The notes under the pieces: model-generated | Databases searched by the model: none | The model's input: only the letters and a program-made list of their open reading frames with translations | What the model was told of the DNA's origin: nothing | In this document: in pieces, positions 27,986 through 36,576 of the stretch | Numbering within the stretch: the stretch's first letter is position 1 | How the letters are laid out: every line of letters starts with the position of its first letter | Made by a program: the position numbers and the translations under genes | From: Pseudorhodoferax aquiterrae | Lineage (GTDB): Bacteria; Pseudomonadota; Gammaproteobacteria; Burkholderiales; Burkholderiaceae_C | Length of the DNA: 64,000 bases | NCBI RefSeq assembly: GCF_014652235.1 | Contig: NZ_BMYK01000028.1 | Coordinates: 1 to 64,000 of the forward strand | Direction: 5' to 3'

Positions 27986-29488
27986 ATGCGACTGCCCCGC
28001 GCCAGCGGCATCCTGCTGCACCCCACCTCCCTGCCCGGCCCGCACGGCGCCGGGGACCTCGGCCCCGCCGCCTACCACTTTGTCGATTGGCTGGCCACGG
28101 CCGGCCAGAAGCTCTGGCAGATCCTGCCGCTCGGGGGCGTGGGCCCCGGCAACTCGCCCTACATGAGCCCCTCGGCCTTTGCCGGCAATGTGCTGCTGGT
28201 CGATCTCGCGGCACTGGCGGACCAGGGCTGGCTGCCCGCTGCGGCGCTGGCGCGGCCACCGGCCTTCGACGCGCTGCGCATCGATTTCGCCACCATGGTG
28301 CCCTGGCGCATGGAACTGCTGGCCCAGGCCGCGCAGGCCTTCGCCAGCGATGCCACACCGGCCCAGCGCGCCGCGCACGAGACCTTCTGCGCCGAGCACG
28401 CGGCCTGGCTGGAGGACTACGCCCTCTTCATGGCGCTCAGCGAGGCCCACCCCGGCCTGGACTGGGCCGACTGGCCCGCGCCGCTGGCGCGCCGCGACCC
28501 CGCCGCGCTGGCCGAGGCGGCCGCCCGGCATGCCGACCGCACCGCGTTCTGGCGCTTCGTGCAATGGCAGTTCTTCGTGCAATGGCGCCAGCTCAAGGCC
28601 TATGCCAACGCCAAGGGCGTGTCCATCGTCGGCGATGCGCCCATCTTCATCGCGCCCCAGAGCGCCGAGGTCTGGGCGCGGCAGGACCTGTTCGAACTCG
28701 AACCCGACGGCCGCCTGAGCGTGGTGGCCGGCGTGCCGCCCGACTACTTCAGCGCCACCGGCCAGCGCTGGGGCAACCCGCTGTACCGCTGGAGCGCGCA
28801 CGCGGCCGAGGGCTATGCCTGGTGGACGGCCCGCATCCGCCACACCTTCGCGCTCGTGGACGTGGTGCGCATCGACCACTTCCGCGGCTTTGCGGCGCAC
28901 TGGGAGATCCCGGCCAGCGAGCCCACGGCCATCCACGGCCGCTGGGTCACGGGGCCCGGCGCGGCGCTGTTCGAGGCCATCGCGTCCGCGCTGGGCCCGC
29001 TGCCCATCATCGCGGAGGACCTGGGCATCATCACGCCCGACGTGGATGCACTGCGCCGCGGCGCCGACCTGCCCGGTATGCGCGTGCTGCAGTTCGCCTT
29101 CGACGGCAAGGCCGAGAACCCCTACCTGCCGCACCACTACGAAGCCGCAACCGTGGTCTACACGGGCACGCACGACAACGACACCACGCGCGGCTGGTGG
29201 GCCACGGCCAGCGCGGCCGAGCGCGTCCAGGCCGCGGCCTACATGGGCCAGGGCGTGGAGCAGGTGACGCCCACCATCCACTGGGCGCTGATCCGCCTGG
29301 CCTGGGCCAGCGTGGCCGACACGGCCATCGCGCCGTTGCAGGACGTGCTGGGCCTGGCCAGCGAACACCGCATGAACCTGCCCGGCGAGGGCGAAGGCCA
29401 CTGGGCCTGGCGCTTCGGCTGGGACATGGTGCGGCCCGAGCATGCCGAGCAGCTCGCCATGCTGACGCGCCTGTACGGGCGCGGCTGA
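27986..29488 (+). CDS. malQ: 4-alpha-glucanotransferase (amylomaltase)
   Basis: GH77 enzyme of 500 residues that disproportionates maltodextrins left by debranching. RASGILLHPTSLPGPHGAGDLG, WQILPLGGVGPGNSPYMS, catalytic Asp in RIDHFRGFAAHWE, Glu in IIAEDLGIITPDV and Asp in GTHDNDTTRGWW are all present. It is the last sugar enzyme of the plus-strand arm and starts 2 nt after glgX. Confidence 0.97.
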   Translation: MRLPRASGILLHPTSLPGPHGAGDLGPAAYHFVDWLATAGQKLWQILPLGGVGPGNSPYMSPSAFAGNVLLVDLAALADQGWLPAAALARPPAFDALRIDFATMVPWRMELLAQAAQAFASDATPAQRAAHETFCAEHAAWLEDYALFMALSEAHPGLDWADWPAPLARRDPAALAEAAARHADRTAFWRFVQWQFFVQWRQLKAYANAKGVSIVGDAPIFIAPQSAEVWARQDLFELEPDGRLSVVAGVPPDYFSATGQRWGNPLYRWSAHAAEGYAWWTARIRHTFALVDVVRIDHFRGFAAHWEIPASEPTAIHGRWVTGPGAALFEAIASALGPLPIIAEDLGIITPDVDALRRGADLPGMRVLQFAFDGKAENPYLPHHYEAATVVYTGTHDNDTTRGWWATASAAERVQAAAYMGQGVEQVTPTIHWALIRLAWASVADTAIAPLQDVLGLASEHRMNLPGEGEGHWAWRFGWDMVRPEHAEQLAMLTRLYGRG

Positions 29489-29515
29489 GTTCCACCAGGT
29501 ATCCACAATCGGCCG

Positions 29516-30445
29516 ATGCCCGCCAGCCCCAGCCCGCAGACGCTGCTCAAGATCTCGGCCGGCGTCGCGCTCGTCACGATCGCGCTCAAGACGCTGGCCT
29601 GGGCGCTGACCGGCTCCATCGGCCTCTTGTCGGACGCGATGGAGTCCTTCGTGAACCTGGCCGGCGCACTGTTCGCGCTCTGGATGGTCGACATCGCGCA
29701 GCGGCCGGCCGACGCCGGCCACCCCTACGGCCACCACAAGGCCGAGTACTTCTCTGCCGGCTTCGAAGGCCTGCTCGTGGTGGCCGCGGCGCTGGCCATC
29801 GTCTGGGCCTCGGTGCTGCGCCTGCTCGAACCCCAGCCGCTGGCGCAGCTGGACATCGGCCTGGCGCTGTCGGTGCTCAGTGCGGCGCTGAACGGCGCGC
29901 TGGCCTGGGCGCTGTTCCGCGGCGCCCGCGCGCACCGCTCGATGGCGCTGGAGGCCGATGCACGGCACCTGATGACCGACGTCTGGACCTCGGCCGGCGT
30001 GGCCGTCGGCCTCGTGGCCGTGGTGTTCACGGGCTGGCACTGGCTGGACCCGGCGCTGGGCATTGCCGTGGCGCTGAACATCCTGCGCGAAGGTGGCCAT
30101 CTGGTCTGGAAGTCCTCGCAGGGCCTCATGGACAGCGCGATCGAGCCCGAGGCCGCGGCCCGCATCGCCGCGCTGCTGGCCGGCTTCGCCGCGCGCGAGC
30201 AGGCCTCGGCCATCCGCATCGACCATGTCGCCACGCGCGGCGCCGGCCACCGCCGCTTCGCCGACCTGCACCTGCACGTGCCCGGCGACTGGCGCCTGGC
30301 CCGCGCGGCTGCGCTGCGCGACGAGATCGAGGCCGCGCTGATGCGCGAGGTGCCCGGCCTGTCCACCACCATCCAGCTGCTGCCGCTGGGCATGGAAGCG
30401 CGGGCCGTGACCGCGGACGGCGCCGCGCCGCAGGAAGAACGCTGA
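29516..30445 (+). CDS. Cation diffusion facilitator (CDF) transporter
   Basis: Inner-membrane divalent-cation/proton antiporter of 309 residues. Six membrane segments precede a cytoplasmic C-terminal domain. Metal-site motifs are SDAMESFVNL in TM2, GHHKAEYFSAGFEG, and EADARHLMTDVWTSAG in TM5 (HxxxD). The C-terminal domain contains DHVATRGAGHRRFADLHLHV. Zn, Fe or Mn are likely substrates but cannot be told apart. It starts 27 nt after malQ and may be read through from the glycogen operon. Its stop is the first base of the palindromic repeat at 30445. Confidence 0.93.
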   Translation: MPASPSPQTLLKISAGVALVTIALKTLAWALTGSIGLLSDAMESFVNLAGALFALWMVDIAQRPADAGHPYGHHKAEYFSAGFEGLLVVAAALAIVWASVLRLLEPQPLAQLDIGLALSVLSAALNGALAWALFRGARAHRSMALEADARHLMTDVWTSAGVAVGLVAVVFTGWHWLDPALGIAVALNILREGGHLVWKSSQGLMDSAIEPEAAARIAALLAGFAAREQASAIRIDHVATRGAGHRRFADLHLHVPGDWRLARAAALRDEIEAALMREVPGLSTTIQLLPLGMEARAVTADGAAPQEER

Positions 30446-30667
30446 GAACGTGTGAACGAACCGCTCACACCCACGCGAGGCCCCCAATGAGCTCCTGCTT
30501 CCATCATGATCCTCGCGCCCGGGGCCTCGCCCTTCGGGCCGGGGCGCGCCAGGCCGCATGCGGGCGTTGCGGTCCTTGCCCGGGCACCAGCCCGGGCGGC
30601 GGCCCGCGCCTACGCCTGCGGCCCGCCGCACCCCGTCGTGGACGCGATCGGTTCATTCACATGTTCT
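30445..30667. repeat. 223-bp palindromic intergenic element, copy B
   Basis: Terminal 30-bp inverted repeats (30446-30475 and 30637-30666; 24 of 30 match) of type GAACGTGTGAACGAACCG. The inner stem GCGAGGCCCC (30475-30484) pairs with GGGGCCTCGC (30521-30530), followed by the same core CCTTCGGGCCGGGGCGC as copy A, then a hairpin GCCCGGGC/GCCCGGGC and the shared ACCCCGTCGTG before the right end. It fills the space between the convergent ends of the CDF and LuxR genes. Confidence 0.8.
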
Positions 30668-30673
30668 GAGGCT

Positions 30674-31759
30674 TCAGGCCAGCGCGCAGGCCTTGCGCAC
30701 GAGGTCGACCTGGCGCGAGCAGCCCATCTTGGCCATCAGCACCGCGATCTGCGTGCGCACGGTGCTGATCGCCACGCCCTGGCGCGCCGCGTGCTCGGTC
30801 GGCGTGAGCCCCTCGGCCAGCGACGCCAGCACACCGGCCTCGGCCGCGGTCAGCCCGAACGCCTGGCGCAAGACCTCGGCCTGCAGCGGCTTGCGCTGGC
30901 GGTCCGGCGCGATGCGCACGAGCACGAGGGCTTCGCTGCCGCTGACCAGCGCAGCAGGCGCAGCGGCCAGCGCGAGCCGGTGTGCGGCGCCGTGGCCAGC
31001 CGGCAGCGCCAGCGTCGGAGCGCGGCCGGCGGCCGCCTGGTGCAGCGCCGCCAGCCAGTTGGCCTGCAGCGCGGGATCGCGGTGCAGCAAGCGACCGTTG
31101 CGCGGCACCAGCGCACCGTTGCGGCCGAACCAGGCCTGCGCCGCCGGACCGGGCGCATGGGCCAGCGCCCCCGAGCGCGTGACCAGCACGGCGGCCTCGC
31201 CGAACGCGCCGAGCGCGGCCTCCACGGCAGCCAAGGCCTGGCCGGCGCGCGTCCGGCCACGCGCCAGCGCCTGCCCCACGCTCTGCGTCAGCGCGCGCAC
31301 GGCGCCCGAACACAGCACCTCGCCGATGCGTTCGTCCACGCGGCTGCGTTGCACGCTGATGGCGCCCAGACGCGTGGACGATGCCTCCGTCAGGAACGCC
31401 AGGATCTGGCGCAGGCGGTGCTTGCACATGAAGTCGGCATAGAAGACATCGCGTTGCAGGCTGGCCAGCGGATAGCACTGCGCGCTGTCGAGCCAGACGC
31501 CTGCAGCCGCACCGCGCGCCGGTGGTTTCATGATGTCGTGCGCGTGGTAGTGCTCCGCATAGTCGCGCCGCGCTGCGACATCGCCGCCGCGGAACTCGAA
31601 TGCCAGCAGGCCCTGCGTGCTGTCGAAGGCAAGGTAGGCGGCCGAATCGCCGCCCAGCAACTCGCCGAGGCCGTCCAGCACCTCCGGCCACGGCGGTGCA
31701 TCGCTGTCCAGGTGCCGCGACGCATCCAGCGCGCGCCGCACGACCGTTCCGACCTGCAT
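30674..31759 (-). CDS. LuxR-family transcriptional regulator (solo)
   Basis: Regulator of 361 residues. The C-terminal LuxR helix-turn-helix (about residues 300-355) has FGLTAAEAGVLASLAEGLTPTEHAA and VAISTVRTQIAVLMAKMGCSRQVDLVRK. The N-terminal about 280 residues do not match the autoinducer-binding fold and contain a GAF/PAS-like region of unknown ligand (HYHAHDIMKPPARGAAAG). No luxI-type gene is nearby. It is divergent from a small secreted-protein ORF, with an imperfect palindrome at 31859-31888 between them. Confidence 0.85.
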   Translation of the reverse strand: MQVGTVVRRALDASRHLDSDAPPWPEVLDGLGELLGGDSAAYLAFDSTQGLLAFEFRGGDVAARRDYAEHYHAHDIMKPPARGAAAGVWLDSAQCYPLASLQRDVFYADFMCKHRLRQILAFLTEASSTRLGAISVQRSRVDERIGEVLCSGAVRALTQSVGQALARGRTRAGQALAAVEAALGAFGEAAVLVTRSGALAHAPGPAAQAWFGRNGALVPRNGRLLHRDPALQANWLAALHQAAAGRAPTLALPAGHGAAHRLALAAAPAALVSGSEALVLVRIAPDRQRKPLQAEVLRQAFGLTAAEAGVLASLAEGLTPTEHAARQGVAISTVRTQIAVLMAKMGCSRQVDLVRKACALA

Positions 31760-31858
31760 GGCATCCCTCCCCTACCGAGGGAAGGTCCCCACCCACCCGA
31801 CGGCGCGCCCCTTGTAACCCGTCGTCACCGAGCGCGGCGCAGCCCCGCGGACCCGGAT

Positions 31859-31888
31859 TTCCCCCATTTGGAGGATGTTCCAGGGGAA
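31859..31888. promoter_or_regulatory. Imperfect palindrome between luxR and small ORF
   Basis: TTCCCC (31859-31864) pairs with GGGGAA (31883-31888), and inside it TGGA (31869-31872) pairs with TCCA (31879-31882). It lies 100 bp upstream of the LuxR start and could be an operator. Confidence 0.3.
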
Positions 31889-31979
31889 TTGGCGGAACCC
31901 GGTGCGGCTGCCCCTACCATCGCGCCCGCCATGCGCCTTCGGAGTTCCTGATCCTGCCGCCGCTCTCGCAACGCCATCG

Positions 31980-32324
31980 ATGGCAGGCATGAACGCGGCC
32001 CGCACCACACTGGGGCTGTGGCTGCTGCTGCAATTGCTGTTCGGCAGCCTGCACAGCCCCGTGGCGCCGCCGGCACAGGGACCGCTCACGGCCGCACAGT
32101 GGCGCGACGACGCCGCACGGCCCGACCGCGCCGACGCACTGGCGGAACACCCGCGCGTGCAGCGCACGCCCAGCCAGTCCGCCGACGACATGCTGCCCGG
32201 AGCCGGCGCAGCCTGCCCGCATCCGGCAGGCCCGCAGGCGCAGCCCGCTCCGGCCACGCCCGGCCGCATCGGCACGCCGGTGCACGCGGCCTACCGCGCC
32301 CGCGCGCCACCAGCGGCCGCCTGA
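31980..32324 (+). CDS. Small putative secreted or anchored protein
   Basis: Open frame of 114 residues. A hydrophobic N-terminal segment (TTLGLWLLLQLLFGS, about residues 8-22) could be a signal peptide or membrane anchor. The rest is Pro/Ala-rich and low in complexity, with no domain recognised. The start could also be the ATG at 31989. It is divergent from luxR and lies in a 220-bp-spaced gap; coding status is plausible but not certain. Confidence 0.4.
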   Translation: MAGMNAARTTLGLWLLLQLLFGSLHSPVAPPAQGPLTAAQWRDDAARPDRADALAEHPRVQRTPSQSADDMLPGAGAACPHPAGPQAQPAPATPGRIGTPVHAAYRARAPPAAA

Positions 32325-32434
32325 CGCGCCGCGCGCCGGCCCGCAGGCCAGGACGCGCAACCCTCCCTTGAACCCACACGGCACGGGGCCGCCCACGGGC
32401 GCGCCCCTGCCCCTTGCTTGTTGCCTGGACCACC

Positions 32435-32593
32435 ATGAATGCCTACACCGCCCTGCTCGGGCTCGTCGCCCTGATCCTGTTGCACGCTGCCTGGCGCGAA
32501 CGCGCCCTGGGCAACTCCCGCGATGCCAGGGCCCTCACCGCCTGCGGCGCCGGCCTCGGTGCACTGGCCGCCAGCTTCGGATTCGTGCTTTGA
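32435..32593 (+). CDS. Small membrane protein, 52 residues
   Basis: Short ORF starting MNAYTALLGLVALILLHA with one transmembrane segment (about residues 4-19), a charged loop (WRERALGNSRDARAL) and a second hydrophobic stretch to the stop at 32593. It ends 5 nt before the endonuclease start, so co-transcription is likely. No family was recognised. Confidence 0.4.
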   Translation: MNAYTALLGLVALILLHAAWRERALGNSRDARALTACGAGLGALAASFGFVL

Positions 32594-32598
32594 GCCAG

Positions 32599-33342
32599 AT
32601 GCTGCGTGCCGGCCTCGCCGCCGCCTGGCTGGCCCTGGCCAGCCTGCCGGTACAGGCCGCCTTCGACGGCTGCCGGGCCCTGTTTCCGCAAGGCCACGTG
32701 CCCCAGCTGCCGCCGGGCTTCGTGCATGCGACGCGGCCGCTGTGCTTCGACCGTTTCGCCATCCTCTACTCGGCCACGAGCAAGACGCCGGTCTATGCCG
32801 TGGAGCGGCTGGACCGCCACGACTTCGAGGACGCGCCGCGCCGCAAGCGTGGCCGCAACCCCTTCTACGAAGAAGCCCGGCTGCCGCGGGCCGAACGCGC
32901 CACCCTGGACGACTACCGCGCCACGCTGCCCGGTGGCCAACGCATGGACCGCGGCCACGTGGTGCCGGCCGGCGACATGACCGAGGCCCGGGGCTTCGCG
33001 CAGAGCTTCTCGCTGGCCAACATGGTGCCGCAGGTGCCGGCCGCCAACCAGGGTCCCTGGAACCGCATCGAGCAGGACACGCGCCGGTACATCCGCCGCG
33101 CCCGCGGCGATGTCTACGTCATCACGGGCCCGGTGTTCGGGCCGCGGCCCGCGCGGCTGGGGCCGGGCCAGGTCTGGGTGCCCGAGGCCATGTTCAAGCT
33201 GGTCTACGACGCCGCCGGCAACCGGGCCTGGGCCCACTGGCTGCCCAACAGCGCCGACGCGCAGGTGCAGCGGCCGATCTCCTACGAGGCACTGACCCGC
33301 CGCATCGGCCTGCGCCTGCTGCCAGGCGTGCCGCAGGACTGA
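32599..33342 (+). CDS. Secreted DNA/RNA non-specific endonuclease
   Basis: NUC1-type His-Me finger nuclease of 247 residues. A signal peptide covers about residues 1-19 (MLRAGLAAAWLALASLPVQA). The catalytic motif MDRGHVVPAGDM near residue 117 carries the DRGH general base, followed by SFSLANMVPQVPAANQGPWNRIE with the metal-binding Asn, then VYVITGPVFG. It should act in the periplasm or outside the cell on nucleic acid. It is preceded closely by a 52-residue membrane ORF. No immunity gene is obvious, which fits a scavenging enzyme held outside the cytoplasm. Confidence 0.92.
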   Translation: MLRAGLAAAWLALASLPVQAAFDGCRALFPQGHVPQLPPGFVHATRPLCFDRFAILYSATSKTPVYAVERLDRHDFEDAPRRKRGRNPFYEEARLPRAERATLDDYRATLPGGQRMDRGHVVPAGDMTEARGFAQSFSLANMVPQVPAANQGPWNRIEQDTRRYIRRARGDVYVITGPVFGPRPARLGPGQVWVPEAMFKLVYDAAGNRAWAHWLPNSADAQVQRPISYEALTRRIGLRLLPGVPQD

Positions 33343-33390
33343 CGAACACTCCAGCGCACCATCCCGGGCGCAGCTGCGTGCCCAGGGGGC

Positions 33391-34134
33391 TCACGCGTCC
33401 TGGAAGCCCTTGGTGCGGAAGGTCAGCACCAGCGTGTCGCGGTGTCCGCCCTGGTCCAGCGGCTGGATCGGCGTGGATTCGTGGATCACGCGGGCGTCGT
33501 CCAGGAACAGCATCGACCAGGGCTCGGTCAGCGTGAAGCGCTGACCGTTCGGGCCCTCGGCCTCGAACACGCGGGTTTCGCCGCCCTTGATGCCCTGGCG
33601 GCCGACCAGCACCACGGCCACGAAATCCACGCCGTCGCGGTGCGCACCCTCGGGCGTGGGCCGGCCGATGCCGTCGGTGGTGTCGATGCGGAACTGGTGT
33701 GCCTCCACGTACCAGCGGGCCTGCGCGTCGCCACGCAGCTGGCTGCACAGGGCGGCCAGCCCCAGCACGAGCTGTTGCCAGGCGGGCTGCGCGAGGTCGG
33801 CGGCCAGCATGGGCTCGAACCAGCGCTCCATGCCGCCGTGCAGCGCGTTGTAGGCCACGGGTTGCCAGTGCGCGCGGTGCGGCACGGCCTGTAGCTGGCC
33901 GGCCTCGGCGATGAAGCTGGCGTGGCGGCGGCGCCGGTAGCGGCCGCCATCCTTGAGGTAGGCATCGGGCGGCAGGTCGGACCAGGAGGGTTCCAGCGCG
34001 CGCAGCGCAGCGGGCGCGCAGCCGGCCAGATGGGCCACGCTGGCGGCGGCCAGCACCGCATAGCCCTGGCGGTGCACGGTGGCGAGGAGTTGCTCGGGCG
34101 GGGTCAGCGGAGGAACGAAGGAAGGCGTGGTCAT
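33391..34134 (-). CDS. 2OG-Fe dioxygenase family protein (PF10014 type)
   Basis: Protein of 247 residues related to the 2OG-Fe dioxygenase group that includes free amino-acid hydroxylases such as L-isoleucine dioxygenase. Iron ligands are visible as HRDGVDF (HxD) and the distal His in ARVIHESTPI, with an Arg in RDTLVLTFRTKGF for 2-oxoglutarate. The start at 34134 gives MTTPSFVPPL; the frame is open further upstream but low in quality. The substrate is unknown. It lies downstream of the iron operon on the same strand, 58 nt after the DUF3325 stop. Confidence 0.8.
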   Translation of the reverse strand: MTTPSFVPPLTPPEQLLATVHRQGYAVLAAASVAHLAGCAPAALRALEPSWSDLPPDAYLKDGGRYRRRRHASFIAEAGQLQAVPHRAHWQPVAYNALHGGMERWFEPMLAADLAQPAWQQLVLGLAALCSQLRGDAQARWYVEAHQFRIDTTDGIGRPTPEGAHRDGVDFVAVVLVGRQGIKGGETRVFEAEGPNGQRFTLTEPWSMLFLDDARVIHESTPIQPLDQGGHRDTLVLTFRTKGFQDA

Positions 34135-34192
34135 GCGGAAATCCAGAGCGGGCCCGCGCCGGGCCCAGGTGCGTATGGTGCCACCACCAGGT

Positions 34193-34507
34193 TCAGGCCC
34201 TGGGCACACCCGGCACCAGCAGGCGCAGCCAGTGCGGCCGCCAGCTCAGCGCCATGGCCACGACGAGCGCGGCCGCGGCCTGCGCCATGACCCAGACCAG
34301 TGCGGCCATGGAGGCATGGTCCACCGCCAGGCACAGACCCAGCGAGCCCGCGAGCGCCAGCGCGCCCAGCACGCGCAGCAGCGGCGCGGGCGCCTGCGTG
34401 GTGGCGCCACAGGCCTGGGCCCAATGCACGTCCATCGCCAGGGCCAGCCAGCCCATGCCGGCCAGCGCGGACAGCAAGGCGGCCCCCAGCAGCAAGGCAT
34501 CACGCAT
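34193..34507 (-). CDS. DUF3325 family small membrane protein
   Basis: Protein of 104 residues with three hydrophobic segments (ALLLGAALLSALAGMGWLAL, VLGALALAGSLGLCL, ALVWVMAQAAAALVVAMAL) and SWRPHWL near the end. The layout matches DUF3325 proteins, regularly found after PepSY-type iron reductase genes. It overlaps the PepSY gene by 8 bp. It likely assists siderophore-iron handling at the inner membrane; the mechanism is unknown. Confidence 0.75.
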   Translation of the reverse strand: MRDALLLGAALLSALAGMGWLALAMDVHWAQACGATTQAPAPLLRVLGALALAGSLGLCLAVDHASMAALVWVMAQAAAALVVAMALSWRPHWLRLLVPGVPRA

Positions 34508-36179
34508 GGGCGGCCTCCCGCACCGGGCGGCTGCCCGTCGCCGGACCGGGCGCACGGCGGCGCAGCCTGCGGGCCGCGAACGCGGCGGTGCCAGCGCTGG
34601 CCAGCAGGAACAGGTCCACGCCGGCCACCGGCCAGTAGCCCGCCCCCAATGTCTTCCAGAGGTGGTCGCCCGTGGTCAGCCAGTTCAGCACCACGGCCAG
34701 CGGCGCGAGCACCGCCACGGCCAGGCATTGCTCGCGCCAGGCCGGGTTGCTGTGGCCCCGGGCCACGGGCGCGCTGCGCCACAGCGCATGCGCGAGCGCC
34801 AGCGCCCAGCTGGCCCAGAAGGCGTAGCGCTCCAGGTCGCCGCGGCCGGGCCAGCCGGGCGGCAGGCTGTCGGGCAGCAGGCGGTTGGCGATCAGCATGC
34901 CCAGCGCCGCGACCAGCATGCCCGTCACCGTGGTCACGGCCAGCGCATCGACCAGGCGCACGCCCTGGATGCCCTGCCTGGCATGCTGCTTCTTGCGCTT
35001 CTCGACGAAGAACACGAAGCCGGTGGCGATGCAGACGCAGCCCGCCAGCCCGCCCAGCACGTAGAACCAGCGCAGCAGCCAGTGGCGAAAGTGCTGCAGG
35101 TGCAGCCCGGTCAGGAACTCGTTGACGCTGTCCACCGCGCTTTGCGGCGGGTCCTCGCGCAGCAGTTCGCCGGTCGATGCCTTGAAGTGGATGCCCTCGC
35201 CCACCAGGGCGATGCGGTCGGTGCCGGCGCGGTAGACGCTCACATAGCCGTTGGCATCGCCCACATGCTGCAGAGCGAGAAAACCGACCTCGCCCGCCAT
35301 GCCCTTGGCGCGCCAGCGGCGCTGGGCCTCGGCCACCATGGCGTCGACCGAGGCCAGCGGCGCGGCCAGGCCCGCGCGCTTGTGCGGCAGGCCGGTTTCC
35401 TCGGCCTCGAGCTTCTCGTGCAGCTCGTGCAGCGGATTCAGCTGCGTGTGGCCGACCGGGAAGTACACGCCCGCGAAGATCACGAGCCCCGTGAACGCGA
35501 AGAAGAAGTGGAAGGGCAAGGCCACCACGCCCGTCATGTTGTGCAGGTCCAGCGCGCTGCGCTGCGTGGCCTTCTTCGGCCTGAAGGTGAAGAACTCGCG
35601 GAAGATCTTCCTGTGCATCACCACGCCGCTGACCAGTGCGGCCAGCATCATGAGCGCGGCGAAGCCGACGATCCAGGTGCCCAGGTTCATCCAGTTCAGC
35701 GTCAGGCTGTAATGCAGCGGATAGAAGAACTGGCTGCCGATCTTGAGCCGGTCGTCCGGCAGTGCGGCGCCGCTGCGCGGGTCGATGGTGCGCAGGGCCC
35801 AGATCAGCTCCTCCGGGTCCTTGGCGTTGGGCACCTCGAAGCCCGCGAAGATGCCCAGCACCGGGTCGCGGTGCGTGGTGTAGGCGCCCAGCCGCTGCAC
35901 GGTGTCGAAGCGCGCCGGCATGGGGCCGTTCACGCGGTCGCGCATGAGGTCCACGCTCTCGGCGGTCGGCTGCATGGCGTCGAAGATCGGGCGCAGCATG
36001 CGGTCGTAGGACGGCATGGGCTGCGGCGCGAAGCGCGAGGACGGGATGGCCCAGCGGTCGATCTCGCGGTCGAACACCGACAGCGCGCCGAAGAAGAACA
36101 CGACCATCAGCACGAAGCCCAGCACCAAGCCGAACCAGGTGTGCAGCCAGGCCATGGTGAGGCGGAAGTTCGGAAACAT
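34500..36179 (-). CDS. PepSY-associated TM protein (siderophore-iron reductase type)
   Basis: Inner-membrane protein of 559 residues with PepSY-associated helices: an N-terminal segment (LHTWFGLVLGFVLMVVFFFGALSVF), a large periplasmic part, MNLGTWIVGFAALMMLAALVSGVVMHRK, LHNMTGVVALPFHFFFAFTGLVIFAGVY, LRWFYVLGGLAGCVCIATG and further C-terminal helices. Paired His residues in the helices (HTWFG, HYSLT, HRK, LHNM) could hold haem. Relatives such as FoxB and PiuB-like proteins take part in removing iron from siderophores. AAAGGA lies 6 nt before the ATG. It sits between DUF3649 and DUF3325 genes behind a Fur box. Confidence 0.88.
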   Translation of the reverse strand: MFPNFRLTMAWLHTWFGLVLGFVLMVVFFFGALSVFDREIDRWAIPSSRFAPQPMPSYDRMLRPIFDAMQPTAESVDLMRDRVNGPMPARFDTVQRLGAYTTHRDPVLGIFAGFEVPNAKDPEELIWALRTIDPRSGAALPDDRLKIGSQFFYPLHYSLTLNWMNLGTWIVGFAALMMLAALVSGVVMHRKIFREFFTFRPKKATQRSALDLHNMTGVVALPFHFFFAFTGLVIFAGVYFPVGHTQLNPLHELHEKLEAEETGLPHKRAGLAAPLASVDAMVAEAQRRWRAKGMAGEVGFLALQHVGDANGYVSVYRAGTDRIALVGEGIHFKASTGELLREDPPQSAVDSVNEFLTGLHLQHFRHWLLRWFYVLGGLAGCVCIATGFVFFVEKRKKQHARQGIQGVRLVDALAVTTVTGMLVAALGMLIANRLLPDSLPPGWPGRGDLERYAFWASWALALAHALWRSAPVARGHSNPAWREQCLAVAVLAPLAVVLNWLTTGDHLWKTLGAGYWPVAGVDLFLLASAGTAAFAARRLRRRAPGPATGSRPVREAAHA

Positions 36180-36201
36180 CGGTGGTCCTTTCAGTCCGGG
36201 T

Positions 36202-36501
36202 TCAGCGCAAGAGCGCGGTTTGCAGCAGCGTGGCCGCGCCCGCCATGAGCGCCCCGCCCCCGGCCAGCACCCCCCACACACGCGGCAGGCTGCGCGCCGC
36301 GAAGGCCCACAGGAAGGCCACGAGGTAGACCAGCATGGCGAGCATGGCGGTCAGGTGCTCGGCGTCATGGAACGGCATGCCCAGCGCGAACAGGCCCGCC
36401 ATGCCCAGCGCGACCAAGCCCCAGGCGAAGGCGTAGCCGCCCAGGACGGCCGCGCCGATGCGCGCCAGCAGATGCGAACGGGTGGTGGCAGGTGCGTGCA
36501 T
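36202..36501 (-). CDS. DUF3649 family membrane protein
   Basis: Protein of 99 residues with three hydrophobic segments (GGYAFAWGLVALGMAGLFALGM, LTAMLAMLVYLVAFLWAFAA and the C-terminal GVLAGGGALMAGAATLL). DUF3649 proteins typically open DUF3649-PepSY-DUF3325 operons. It starts 5 nt from a Fur-like box, so transcription should rise when iron is scarce. PepSY follows 22 nt downstream. Confidence 0.8.
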   Translation of the reverse strand: MHAPATTRSHLLARIGAAVLGGYAFAWGLVALGMAGLFALGMPFHDAEHLTAMLAMLVYLVAFLWAFAARSLPRVWGVLAGGGALMAGAATLLQTALLR

Positions 36502-36506
36502 GGCTT

Positions 36507-36529
36507 GATATTGAGAGTTGTTCTCATTC
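36507..36529. promoter_or_regulatory. Fur box
   Basis: GATATTGAGAGTTGTTCTC followed by ATTC contains TGAGA and TCTCA around a 5-nt centre and resembles the betaproteobacterial Fur site (ATTGAGAAT-type). It lies just upstream of the DUF3649 start and 48 bp from the divergent SDR start. Confidence 0.7.
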
Positions 36530-36576
36530 TATGGCCAGCGGGGTATAAGCACGCCCACCACCACAAGAGACAAGCC

